Assembly: GCA_004294135.1 (NCBI GenBank)
Contig: RDZY01000007.1
Coordinates: 213,144-277,143, forward strand
Length of the DNA stretch: 64,000 bases
Source of the DNA: Sphingobacteriia bacterium
Lineage (GTDB): Bacteria; Bacteroidota; Bacteroidia; Chitinophagales; Chitinophagaceae
Direction: 5' to 3'
In this document: positions 38,867-47,560 of the stretch, piece after piece
How positions within the stretch are numbered: the first letter of the stretch is position 1
Layout: every line of letters begins with the position of its first letter
Notes under the pieces: model-generated
What the model was told of the DNA's origin: nothing
Database searches by the model: none
Seen by the model: the letters and a program-made list of their open reading frames with translations, nothing else
Made by a program: the position numbers and the translations under genes

Positions 38867-39621
38867 AAAGCATTCATGATGGCCACAAATTCTTCTGCAA
38901 CAAGTGAAGCACCGCCTACTAGTCCCCCATCTACATCGGGTTGTACAAATATTTCTGCTGCATTAGATCCTTTAACACTTCCACCATATAAGATAGAAAT
39001 ACATTCAGCCGTTTCTTTGCCATACTTACTTTCCAGTTGTTTCCGAATGGCAGCGTGCATCTCCTGTGCTTGTGCACTGCTGGCGGTCTTCCCGGTACCT
39101 ATTGCCCAAATGGGTTCGTAGGCAATTACTATTTTCAACAGTTGATCTGCATTTAAATGATAAAGCGACTCTTGCAGTTGTTTGGCTACATATTCATTCT
39201 GTGTACCGGCTTCACGAATCTCCAGTGGTTCGCCACAACAAAAAATGGGAGTGATATTATTGAGGAGACAAATATTAATTTTATCTGCCAAAAAAGAGTT
39301 GCTTTCATTAAAATATTCTCGACGTTCAGAATGCCCCAATACCACATAGTATACACCAATAGAGCTCAACATATCTACTGAAATTTCGCCTGTATACGCA
39401 CCACTTTTTTTACTGTAACAATTTTGTGCAGCAACAGATAAATATTCTTTGCCACGTAGTTTTTGTTGCGCCATCATTAAATAAGGAGCTGGTACTGCAA
39501 ATACTGCTTCTTGATTCTCATTGAGTTGATGGGGAAGGGAAATAATATCTTCTAATAATTGCTCACCTTGTTGTAAAGTCAGGTTCATTTTCCAGTTAGC
39601 TGCTGCTATTTGCTTTCTCAT
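38857..39621 (-). CDS. tpiA: Triosephosphate isomerase
   Basis: 254 residues. N-terminal AANWKMNLT with the substrate lysine, catalytic histidine in VLGHSERREYF, catalytic glutamate in AYEPIWAIGTGKTA (flexible loop after it) and the phosphate-binding ILYGGSVKGSNA and DGGLVGGASL motifs. It interconverts glyceraldehyde-3-phosphate and dihydroxyacetone phosphate. It follows the GlmU-like gene in the same direction by 31 bases. Confidence 0.97.
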   Translation of the reverse strand: MRKQIAAANWKMNLTLQQGEQLLEDIISLPHQLNENQEAVFAVPAPYLMMAQQKLRGKEYLSVAAQNCYSKKSGAYTGEISVDMLSSIGVYYVVLGHSERREYFNESNSFLADKINICLLNNITPIFCCGEPLEIREAGTQNEYVAKQLQESLYHLNADQLLKIVIAYEPIWAIGTGKTASSAQAQEMHAAIRKQLESKYGKETAECISILYGGSVKGSNAAEIFVQPDVDGGLVGGASLVAEEFVAIMNALKK

Positions 39622-39652
39622 AATTGTGTATTGTAGATTTGTTTTTAATTGT

Positions 39653-40816
39653 TTATTTGTTTTGAAAGATATGTTGAAGCATTATAATTTCCGCATCGGA
39701 AAGTTTTTTTCCTTTCATGGCTTTCCAGTTATTGATATCCGTAATAGCAGTTTCAAGTCGGTATTTTATTGTTTCAATGCCCCAACTAAAATGAGGAATA
39801 ATACGTGGGAGGAGTCCCGCCCCAAATACATTACAACTCACGCCAATAACGGATCCAGTATTCACTGATGAATTAATGGAAAGGCGAGAAAAATCACCCA
39901 TGATGAGTCCACATTTCTGTCCCACTGTAATATATTCATTCAATCCCATGGACCAGACTTTCATAATGCCAGCAGAGTTTTTTAGGTTACTATTGGTAGT
40001 TCCCGCGCCTAAATTACACCACTCACCTATTACCGCATCTCCCAAATAACCATCGTGGGCTTTATTGGAATAGCCCATGATTACCGCATTTTTTATTTCA
40101 CCTCCGCCCATGCAGTAAGGTCCTAGGGTAGTTCCACCATAAACGCGGCTGTTAAGTTTCAGTACTGAATTATAGCCAATTGAAAAAGGACCGCGGATGG
40201 AAGTCCCTTCCATAATTTCTGCATTGGCACCAATATAAATAGGGCCTGTAGTAGAATTGAGTGTACAAAATTCCAGCTTGGCTCCTTCCTCAATAAAAAT
40301 ATCAGCCGTTTGAAAAACCTGAACAGTACTAGAAATAGGTGCTGATTTTCTGCCTCTAGTAACCCATTTAAAATCAGCCCTTATTTGTGCATCGTTTCTC
40401 AACATGATATCCCAAGGAAAAATTATGCGCAATATATTTTCTATTAAATTTTTCTTTTCGTAAAGACGGATGGCTGTTGAAGGATTAAATTCAGAAAAAG
40501 GGATGCTTGACTTACCCGCTATCAATCCTCTCTCATCTATTAAACATTCCCCAGCATTCAATTGCAGAATATGCTGAACCAGTTCATCAGTCGGCAAAAC
40601 AGCCGCGTCAATCCAAGTATTTATAGCAGTTTCGGAAGGCGTATCGTACAGAGGCTGCAAGTAATGGTCAGTATGAACAAAAACAGGGGATTTTAACAAC
40701 AAAGCCCATCGCTCTTTAATAGTAAGTAATCCAAAGTGAAAGTCAGCAACCGCTTTTGTGAGAGAAAGTGGAGATAAATTAGCTCGAAATTCATTGTCGA
40801 AAAGTATAAAGCCCAT
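39653..40816 (-). CDS. GlmU-like sugar nucleotidyl/acetyltransferase
   Basis: 387 residues from ATG 40816; the TTG two codons earlier is unlikely. The N-terminal part begins GFILFDNEFRANLSPLSLTKAVADF, the form typical of the bacteroidetal GlmU-family proteins, which lack the canonical nucleotidyltransferase signature. From about residue 180 a left-handed beta helix of hexapeptide repeats appears (YIGANAEIMEGTSIRGPFSIG, VIMGYSNKAHDGYLGDAVIG, NLGAGTTNSNLKNSAG). That C-terminal half resembles the acetyltransferase of UDP-GlcNAc synthesis. It may provide UDP-GlcNAc for the cell wall, but substrate assignment is inference. Confidence 0.8.
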   Translation of the reverse strand: MGFILFDNEFRANLSPLSLTKAVADFHFGLLTIKERWALLLKSPVFVHTDHYLQPLYDTPSETAINTWIDAAVLPTDELVQHILQLNAGECLIDERGLIAGKSSIPFSEFNPSTAIRLYEKKNLIENILRIIFPWDIMLRNDAQIRADFKWVTRGRKSAPISSTVQVFQTADIFIEEGAKLEFCTLNSTTGPIYIGANAEIMEGTSIRGPFSIGYNSVLKLNSRVYGGTTLGPYCMGGGEIKNAVIMGYSNKAHDGYLGDAVIGEWCNLGAGTTNSNLKNSAGIMKVWSMGLNEYITVGQKCGLIMGDFSRLSINSSVNTGSVIGVSCNVFGAGLLPRIIPHFSWGIETIKYRLETAITDINNWKAMKGKKLSDAEIIMLQHIFQNK

Positions 40817-40819
40817 GCG

Positions 40820-40827
40820 CAAATGTA
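40820..40827 (-). promoter_or_regulatory. -7 box abutting the GlmU-like gene
   Basis: Minus-strand TACATTTG, an exact TAnnTTTG box, ends four bases before the ATG at 40816. If used, the transcript would be leaderless or nearly so. No TTG at 19 bases. Confidence 0.35.
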
Positions 40828-40890
40828 AGCCGAATTCACAATAATGAATTCTCCTTAACTTGCAGCCTCAAACTATGTAAATAGAAGCTT

Positions 40891-42522
40891 ATGAATATTG
40901 GTACTTTTTCTTATCCATCACCCGGCAATGATCCGGTTCAATCTTATGCCCCGGGAACACCCGAAAAAGCGGCGCTGAAAAAAGCACTCGCTGAATTAAA
41001 AAAGAAGCAACTGGATATCCCCATGTATATTGGAGGAAAAGCAGTAAAGACTGATAAAAAAATTGCCATTCGTCCCCCTCACGAATTATCGCATATATTG
41101 GGTTATTTTAATGCGGGTGAAGAAAAGCACGCACATTTAGCCATAGCTGCTGCACTGCAAGCAAAAGAGCAATGGGCGGCCACCAGTTGGGAAAATAGAG
41201 CACATATATTTTTGAAAGCGGCAGATTTATTAAGTACCAAATACCGTTACCAAATGTGTGCCGCTACTATGTTGGGGCAGAGCAAGAATGCTTACCAAGC
41301 AGAGATTGACAGCACTTGTGAATTGATTGACTTTCTAAGGTTTAACGTCCATTTTTTAAGCGAAATATACCAACAGCAACCTGTGTCTGCACCGGGCATG
41401 CACAACAGAATGGAATGGCGACCATTGGAGGGATTTGTACTGGCCGTAACACCGTTCAATTTCACAGCCATTGGTGGAAACCTGCCCACATCGGCTGCAT
41501 TATGTGGCAACACCGTGGTTTGGAAACCAGCCAATACCCAGATTTATTCAGCCCAACTATTTATGCGTATTTTAAGAGAAGCAGGGTTGCCAGATGGAGT
41601 AATTAACTTAATTTATGTGGATGGGCCAACCATTGGAAAAGTATGTTTTGCGCACAGAGATTTTGCGGGGGTACATTTTACAGGCTCAACGGGAGTATTC
41701 AATAATATGTGGAAAGTGATTGGAGAAAATATGGGTATTTATAAATCTTATCCAAGAATTGTGGGGGAGACTGGAGGAAAAGATTTTGTGATAGCGCACA
41801 AATCTGCCGATATAGATACAGTAGTAACCGCACTGGCCAGGGGTGCATTTGAATTTCAGGGTCAGAAATGTTCCGCCGCTTCAAGGGCTTATATACCCAG
41901 CAATATTGCTGATGAGGTTTTGAAGAAATTGGTTGCAGCAGTTAGCACAATGAAAATAGGCACTGTGGAAGATTTTACCAATTTTATAAATGCTGTAATT
42001 GATGAGAAAGCCTATACCAGTATCACTCGTTATATCATCAATGCTAAGAAAAATAAGAAGGTAAAAATTATTGCAGGTGGTAATTTCAGTAAGACCAAAG
42101 GCTATTTTATTGAGCCCACCATTATTGTTTCAAAGGACCCAAAATCGGCGACCATGTGTGAGGAAATATTTGGACCAGTACTAACGATTTATGTGTACCC
42201 TGCTGAACAGTTCGAAAAAACGTTGACTTTGGTTGACAATACTTCTGCCTATGCGCTAACGGGCGCAATTATTTCACAGGACAGGGCAGCAGTAGAAATG
42301 GCTACGGATAGATTGAGAAATGCAGCAGGTAACTTTTACATCAACGATAAGCCCACAGGTGCTGTTGTAGGTCAGCAACCATTTGGCGGCGCAAGGGCTT
42401 CTGGCACCAATGATAAGGCAGGCAGTATGCTTAACCTTTATAGATGGCTGAGTGCTAGAACAATTAAAGAGACTTATAATCCGCCAGTTCATTATGGCTA
42501 CCCGTTTTTGTTAGAATCTTAG
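40891..42522 (+). CDS. pruA: L-glutamate gamma-semialdehyde dehydrogenase
   Basis: 543 residues, the size of single-function P5C dehydrogenase. ALDH signatures: FNFTAIGGNLPTSAALCGNTVVWKPA, the catalytic glutamate in VGETGGKDFVI, the catalytic cysteine 327 in FEFQGQKCSAASRAY, and the NAD loop FTGSTGVFNNMW. It oxidises glutamate semialdehyde to glutamate, the second step of proline degradation. Proline dehydrogenase is not nearby. Divergent from the GlmU-like gene; followed by pdhA. Confidence 0.95.
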   Translation: MNIGTFSYPSPGNDPVQSYAPGTPEKAALKKALAELKKKQLDIPMYIGGKAVKTDKKIAIRPPHELSHILGYFNAGEEKHAHLAIAAALQAKEQWAATSWENRAHIFLKAADLLSTKYRYQMCAATMLGQSKNAYQAEIDSTCELIDFLRFNVHFLSEIYQQQPVSAPGMHNRMEWRPLEGFVLAVTPFNFTAIGGNLPTSAALCGNTVVWKPANTQIYSAQLFMRILREAGLPDGVINLIYVDGPTIGKVCFAHRDFAGVHFTGSTGVFNNMWKVIGENMGIYKSYPRIVGETGGKDFVIAHKSADIDTVVTALARGAFEFQGQKCSAASRAYIPSNIADEVLKKLVAAVSTMKIGTVEDFTNFINAVIDEKAYTSITRYIINAKKNKKVKIIAGGNFSKTKGYFIEPTIIVSKDPKSATMCEEIFGPVLTIYVYPAEQFEKTLTLVDNTSAYALTGAIISQDRAAVEMATDRLRNAAGNFYINDKPTGAVVGQQPFGGARASGTNDKAGSMLNLYRWLSARTIKETYNPPVHYGYPFLLES

Positions 42523-42588
42523 AAACTGTTTTAAAAATTGGGGTTGAAGGTGGAAAACTATGCGCAATTTTCTATCGACATTATCACC

Positions 42589-42596
42589 TATATTTG
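42589..42596 (+). promoter_or_regulatory. -7 promoter box of pdhA
   Basis: TATATTTG followed by GC is an exact TAnnTTTG box. It lies downstream of the first ATG (42560) and about 20 bases before the TTG codon at 42617, which supports the later start. The -33 region is only AT-rich. Confidence 0.5.
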
Positions 42597-42616
42597 CGCT
42601 TCAAAATTTTGAACCA

Positions 42617-43612
42617 TTGTCTACAAAATTTTCAAAAGAAACCTACCTCTATTGGTACGAGCTGATGCAGCTCATCCGTCAGTTTGAACTGAAATCGGAA
42701 GAAATGTATAAAATGGCTGGAAAAATCCGTGGATTTTTTCACGCTTATATTGGCCAAGAAGCCATTGCTGCTGGTTGCATGACTGCTACTGGCCCTAATG
42801 ATCCGTTTATTACTGCTTATCGCGACCATGGACTTGCCCTCTCAAAAGGCGTTTCTGCGGACGCTTGTATGGCAGAGCTATACGGTAAAGCAACAGGCTG
42901 TGCCAAAGGAAAAGGTGGATCTATGCACTTCTTTAGTGTAGAACACAAATTCTATGGCGGCCACGGTATTGTTGGCGCACAAATAGGAACAGGTGCGGGA
43001 TTGGCATTTGCTGAAAAATACAAAGGCACAGATAATGTTGTGCTTTGTTATTTTGGAGATGGAGCTGCCCGTCAAGGTATATTGCACGAGACATTTAATT
43101 TGGCAATGCTTTGGAAACTTCCTGTTATTTTCATTTGTGAGAACAACAACTATGCTATGGGAACTTCTATTGAGCGAACCAGTAATGTAGTGGATATTTA
43201 TAAGTTGGCCGACGCCTATGAAATGCCCGCAGATAAAGTAGATGGGATGACGCCAGAACTGGTGCATGATAGTGTTGCAAGAGCTGTAAAAAGAGCCAAG
43301 GAGGGCGGTGGCCCTACCCTATTGGAAATGAAAACCTACCGTTACAAGGGTCACTCTGTATCTGATCCTCAAAAATACAGATCCAAAGACGAGGTAGATG
43401 AATACAAAAACCAAGATCCTATTATAAAGGTGGCCAATACAATTTTGGAAAATGGATTTGCACTTCAATCAGACTTGGATGCTATTGACCAGAAAATTAA
43501 TGCCATTGTTGAACAAAGCGTAAAATTTGCGGAAGAAAGCCCATGGCCTGCTGACGATGAATTGTTGAAAGACGTGTATGTTGATCAGAGTTATCCTTTC
43601 ATTGTGGACTAA
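42617..43612 (+). CDS. pdhA: Pyruvate dehydrogenase E1 component, alpha subunit
   Basis: 331 residues from the TTG codon at 42617 (LSTKFSKETYLYWYELM). ATG 42560 would add 19 residues (RNFLSTLSPIFALQNFEP) that do not look like the family and would be upstream of the predicted transcript start. ThDP motif GDGAARQG...ENNNYAMGTS, the region GFFHAYIGQEAIAAG and the loop YRYKGHSVSDPQKYRSKDE are diagnostic. It decarboxylates pyruvate and transfers acetyl to E2 lipoamide. E1 beta and E2 are not adjacent. Confidence 0.92.
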   Translation: MSTKFSKETYLYWYELMQLIRQFELKSEEMYKMAGKIRGFFHAYIGQEAIAAGCMTATGPNDPFITAYRDHGLALSKGVSADACMAELYGKATGCAKGKGGSMHFFSVEHKFYGGHGIVGAQIGTGAGLAFAEKYKGTDNVVLCYFGDGAARQGILHETFNLAMLWKLPVIFICENNNYAMGTSIERTSNVVDIYKLADAYEMPADKVDGMTPELVHDSVARAVKRAKEGGGPTLLEMKTYRYKGHSVSDPQKYRSKDEVDEYKNQDPIIKVANTILENGFALQSDLDAIDQKINAIVEQSVKFAEESPWPADDELLKDVYVDQSYPFIVD

Positions 43613-43639
43613 TAAATTACAATTAACTAAACGAAGAAA

Positions 43640-44332
43640 ATGAGCGATAAACAAGAAACTGAAGTAGCAGTAAATCAAACTTTGGTTACCGTAGAAACTA
43701 CTTGGCAGAAAATTCAAAAACCGTTGATCACTGGCGTACTTGCTGTAGCGGTAATTGTTGGTGGATGGTTTGCTTACCAGACTTATATACAACAACCCAA
43801 AGAAGCAAAAGCTTCAGAGGCTTTGTTTAAAGCTGAACAATATTTTGCAATGGATTCTTCTTCACTGGTATTAAATGGAGATGGTCAATACAAAGGGGTA
43901 TTGAATGTAATCAGTAATTTCAGCGGTACCAAAGCCGCAAATCTAGCCCATTATTATGCTGGAGTAAGTTACCTGAAACTAGGTGATTTCAACAATGCCA
44001 TCAAGTATTTAAAAGATTTTTCTACTGATGCAAAACAAATTCAGTTATTGGCAACTGGCTGTCTCGGTGATGCTTTAGCAGAAACCAATAAAAAAGAAGA
44101 TGCTCTAGCTGCTTACAAAAAAGCTGCAACCAGTTTTGAAAAAGATGAGGCCAACTCTTCTGAATATTTATTTCGTGCTGCACTCTTGTTAGAAACAATG
44201 GGTAAGTCAACCGATGCTTTGGCTTTATACCAATCTTTGAAAACCAAATTTCCAAAAACGGATAAAGGATCTCAAGTTGACAAATATATTTATCGATTAA
44301 GCATTGAGAAAAACGATTTTACTGCTGAATAA
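43640..44332 (+). CDS. TPR protein with one membrane helix (YfgM-like)
   Basis: 230 residues. A short charged N-terminus, one membrane helix (about 34-52, ITGVLAVAVIVGGWFAYQTY), then TPR-like helical pairs: LAHYYAGVSYLKLGDFNNAIKYLKDF, ATGCLGDALAETNKKEDALAAYKKAA and YLFRAALLLETMGKSTDALALYQSLK. The repeats should face the periplasm, as in YfgM, an ancillary SecYEG/chaperone factor; that functional link is inference. Its TAA overlaps the ATG of ribH by one base. Confidence 0.8.
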   Translation: MSDKQETEVAVNQTLVTVETTWQKIQKPLITGVLAVAVIVGGWFAYQTYIQQPKEAKASEALFKAEQYFAMDSSSLVLNGDGQYKGVLNVISNFSGTKAANLAHYYAGVSYLKLGDFNNAIKYLKDFSTDAKQIQLLATGCLGDALAETNKKEDALAAYKKAATSFEKDEANSSEYLFRAALLLETMGKSTDALALYQSLKTKFPKTDKGSQVDKYIYRLSIEKNDFTAE

Positions 44333-44811
44333 TGGCCACTAAAGGAAATATAAACTTATACGAAGGCATCCCCGATATGGAGGATGCCTTCGTAGTTATC
44401 GTTAAAACCGAATGGAATAGTGCTATTGTAAATGCGTTGGCTAAAGCGGCACGTCAAGTGCTGAAAGCAAAAGGTGTTGGGTGTAAAGTAATTACCGTAC
44501 CAGGCGCTTTTGAAATTCCATTTGCAGTAAAAAATCATTATGCTTACTGCAAAAGAATGCCCGATGCTTATATAACCCTCGGCGCTATTATTCAAGGTGA
44601 TACGCCACATTTTGATTATGTATGCAAAGCAGTTACAGATGGCGTTTTACAACTAAATTTATCGATTGACTCTCCCGTTATTTTTGGGGTATTGACCGTT
44701 CTAACGGAGGTACAGGCCAAAGAGCGAATCGGTGGCATACATGGTAATAAAGGAGAAGAAGCTGCTATTACTGCACTTAAAATGATTGCTTTAAACCGAT
44801 CTTTTAAATAA
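44332..44811 (+). CDS. ribH: 6,7-dimethyl-8-ribityllumazine synthase
   Basis: 159 residues. The conserved VPGAFEIPFAV, LGAIIQGDTPHFDYVCKAVTDGVLQL with its catalytic histidine, and FGVLTV stretches identify lumazine synthase. It condenses ribitylamino-pyrimidinedione with dihydroxybutanone phosphate in riboflavin synthesis. It is translationally coupled (TAATG) to the TPR gene. No other rib gene is present. Confidence 0.96.
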   Translation: MATKGNINLYEGIPDMEDAFVVIVKTEWNSAIVNALAKAARQVLKAKGVGCKVITVPGAFEIPFAVKNHYAYCKRMPDAYITLGAIIQGDTPHFDYVCKAVTDGVLQLNLSIDSPVIFGVLTVLTEVQAKERIGGIHGNKGEEAAITALKMIALNRSFK

Positions 44812-44856
44812 TGATGAAGGGCGAATTTTCTAGTCAAAATCAATAAAAATACATAT

Positions 44857-45576
44857 ATGAATGTACAAATTTTTGTTCCCTGCTTTATTGATCAATTGTA
44901 TCCCGGTGTTGCATTCAATATGGTTAAAGTATTGGAAAAAGCTGGCTGTAAAGTTACTTATAATCCCAACCAAACCTGTTGTGGTCAGCCCGCTTTTAAT
45001 GCTGGCTTTCACGGTGAATCAAAAGAGGTATGCAGTAAATTCTTGACCGATTTTGAAGCCTCAGAATATATTGTAGCCCCCAGTGCGAGCTGTGTTGGGT
45101 TTGTAAAAAATTATTACAAGCAACTTTTTGGAAATTCCCCACAAAAAGCACTTGCAGAAAAAACAGGAGCGAAAATTTATGAGTTCTCAGATTTTCTAGT
45201 CAATATATTAAAGCAAGATGATTTTGGTGCCAAATTCGAAGGGAAAGCCACTTACCATGACAGTTGTGCAGCCTTGAGAGAATGCAATATAAAGACTGAG
45301 CCCCGTCATTTATTGAGTAAGGTAGGGGGATTAGAACTGGTTGAAATGAATGATGTAGAAACCTGTTGTGGTTTTGGTGGCACTTTCGCAGTGAAATTTG
45401 AGCCCATCAGTATTGCCATGGGTGATCAAAAAATAACCAATGCAAATGCAACTGGAGCTGATTATTTAATCAGTACCGATATGAGTTGTTTAATGCATAT
45501 AGATGGATGCGCCAAGCACCATTCAAAAAAGATAAAAGTAGTACACCTTGCTGATGTACTGGCTAGTGGATGGTAA
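44857..45576 (+). CDS. LutA/LldE-type cysteine-rich Fe-S oxidoreductase subunit
   Basis: 239 residues with two CCG domains: CCGQPAFNAG (near residue 50) and CCGFGGTFAVKFEPIS (near 175), separated by VAPSASCVGF and YHDSCAALREC cysteine clusters. This is the (Fe-S)-binding subunit LutA/LldE of the lactate oxidation complex, or a related heterodisulfide-reductase-like protein. LutB and LutC are not adjacent, so the partner is unknown. Last gene of the rightward group, convergent with rnr. Confidence 0.88.
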   Translation: MNVQIFVPCFIDQLYPGVAFNMVKVLEKAGCKVTYNPNQTCCGQPAFNAGFHGESKEVCSKFLTDFEASEYIVAPSASCVGFVKNYYKQLFGNSPQKALAEKTGAKIYEFSDFLVNILKQDDFGAKFEGKATYHDSCAALRECNIKTEPRHLLSKVGGLELVEMNDVETCCGFGGTFAVKFEPISIAMGDQKITNANATGADYLISTDMSCLMHIDGCAKHHSKKIKVVHLADVLASGW

Positions 45577-45595
45577 ATAATAGGAATCTATACAC

Positions 45596-47560
45596 TTACT
45601 CTCCCAGCACCCACTCATAATCTAGTTGACGTTTTTCTAAGTTGGCAGCTACTACTCGGATAGACAATCGGTCGCCCATTCTGAATGCACGTCCGCTTCT
45701 TTTACCTACGAGACTGTAATCGCTTTCTATTAACCTAAAATCATCGAAATCGCTGAGGCTTACTATGCTTACCAAACCCTCACATTTATGGTCCACCGTT
45801 TCTACAAAAAAACCGAAACTAGCAACCCCACTTACCACGCCTTCAAACACTTCACCTACATGGGCTTTTAAAAATTCAACTTGCTTGTATTTATTACCAG
45901 CACGCTCACACTCCATCGCCGCTCGCTCACGCTCGCTACTATGTTTGCATTTTTCGGGCATCTTCTTATCTGCCATAGGCTTTCCTGCCAGCACGGTTTC
46001 TAATACACGATGCACCAACACATCGGGATAACGACGTATGGGAGAAGTAAAATGGCAATAGTGCTCAAACGCCAAACCATAATGCCCAATATTCTCTGTA
46101 GTATAGATGGCTTTGGCCATCGTACGAATACCCAATTGCTCTAGTACATGTTGCTCTGGCTTGCCCTTTGCATCTGCCAACATGGTATTGAAACTTTTGG
46201 CAATTGCTTGGGGTGTAGTAGTATCAAAAATATGTCCATACTTTTTAGCGTACTGAATAAAAGGAGCCAGCTTATCTTCATCAGGCCGATCGTGTACACG
46301 GTATGGAAAAGGAATAGCCTGCTTATTAATATGCTGTTTGGCTACATTCTCGGCGACGGTTCTATTTGCCAACAACATAAACTCTTCAATCAGTTGATGC
46401 GCTTCTTTACTTTCTTTCAACACAATACCAATGGGTACTCCTTTCTCATCTAGTTTAAACCGCACTTCTTGTGAAGAAAAATTAATAGCACCCTTACTAA
46501 ATCTTTTCTTGCGCAACAACTGCGCCATATCATTCAACAACAATATTTCATCTTGGTGCATGCCAGCTTTTGTTTCAATAATCTGCTGCACGTCTTCATA
46601 GGTAAACCGATGATTAGAATGTATTACCGTTCTGCCAATCCAATATTGCTTTACCTCCCCTTGTGCATTTACCTGAAATACAACAGCAAAAGTAAGTTTG
46701 TCCTCATGCGGCCTTAATGAACACAATTCATTCGAAATTTTTTCGGGCAACATGGGATTTACCCGATCGGGCAAGTACACCGAAGTAGCCCTTTTATACG
46801 CTTCTCTATCTAATTCCGTATCAGGCTGAAGGTAGTGGCTTACATCTGCAATATGCACACCAATCTCATACTTGTCATCACTCAATTTGCGAAATGAAAT
46901 AGCATCATCAAAATCTTTTGCATCTATTGGGTCAATCGTAAAAGTAAGTATATCTCTACAATCTCTACGAAGCGCAATTTCAGCAGGATCAATGGTATCA
47001 TTGAACTGAGCAGCTTCTGCTAATACATCTTCTGAAAAACTCAAAGGAAATCCTGCTTCTGCCAATAGTTCTTTCATGGCAGCATCATTTTCATTGTCCG
47101 CTTCCATAATACTTACCACCGCTCCTACTGGTTTCTTATCGTCTTTATCCCATTTCACCAGTCGCGCTACCACCCGATCTTTGTGTTTTGCTCCATTCAA
47201 TTCATTCATGGGAATATAGAGATCAGGCATGGGTTTATCCGTATCTGGCACAAAAAAAGCGTGGTGCGCTGATACTTGTAAGTGACCAATAAATTCAGTC
47301 TGCTTGCGCTCTACCACTTCAGTAATCTTGCCTTCTTTTTTTCCAGTCCTCGCATTTTCTTTAATCACTTTCACCCTTACGGTATCACCATGCAATGCGG
47401 TAAAAAAATCGTTGGGACGCACCAATACATCTCCCGATGCATCATCTACCACTATATAACCAATCCCAGAGCGGGTTACATCTAGTTTTCCTTTTATGGT
47501 TTGAACCGTAATGGTCTTGGCTTTTTGTTTTTGTTTTGATTTTGTTTTTTTAGGAATCAT
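45596..47560 (-). CDS. rnr: Ribonuclease R
   Basis: 654 residues, somewhat short for RNase R. A basic N-terminus (KKTKSKQKQKAK), two cold-shock OB folds, the RNB catalytic domain with DPIDAKDFDDAISF (Mg2+-binding aspartates), YLPDRVNPMLPEKISNELCSL and HFTSPIRRYPDVLVHR, and a C-terminal S1 domain (VGEVFEGVVSGVASFGFFVE). It degrades structured RNA from the 3' end. Its ATG overlaps the lpxK stop by four bases; last gene of the bioD operon. Confidence 0.94.
   Translation of the reverse strand: MIPKKTKSKQKQKAKTITVQTIKGKLDVTRSGIGYIVVDDASGDVLVRPNDFFTALHGDTVRVKVIKENARTGKKEGKITEVVERKQTEFIGHLQVSAHHAFFVPDTDKPMPDLYIPMNELNGAKHKDRVVARLVKWDKDDKKPVGAVVSIMEADNENDAAMKELLAEAGFPLSFSEDVLAEAAQFNDTIDPAEIALRRDCRDILTFTIDPIDAKDFDDAISFRKLSDDKYEIGVHIADVSHYLQPDTELDREAYKRATSVYLPDRVNPMLPEKISNELCSLRPHEDKLTFAVVFQVNAQGEVKQYWIGRTVIHSNHRFTYEDVQQIIETKAGMHQDEILLLNDMAQLLRKKRFSKGAINFSSQEVRFKLDEKGVPIGIVLKESKEAHQLIEEFMLLANRTVAENVAKQHINKQAIPFPYRVHDRPDEDKLAPFIQYAKKYGHIFDTTTPQAIAKSFNTMLADAKGKPEQHVLEQLGIRTMAKAIYTTENIGHYGLAFEHYCHFTSPIRRYPDVLVHRVLETVLAGKPMADKKMPEKCKHSSERERAAMECERAGNKYKQVEFLKAHVGEVFEGVVSGVASFGFFVETVDHKCEGLVSIVSLSDFDDFRLIESDYSLVGKRSGRAFRMGDRLSIRVVAANLEKRQLDYEWVLGE

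Noticed and set aside
42878..43267. 129-codon frame opposite pdhA
   Set aside because: Antisense shadow of a conserved E1 alpha gene; no family resemblance.
45596..47560. RNase R truncated at the N-terminus
   Set aside because: It is shorter than the E. coli enzyme, but both cold-shock folds, the RNB domain and S1 are present, as is usual in Bacteroidota.
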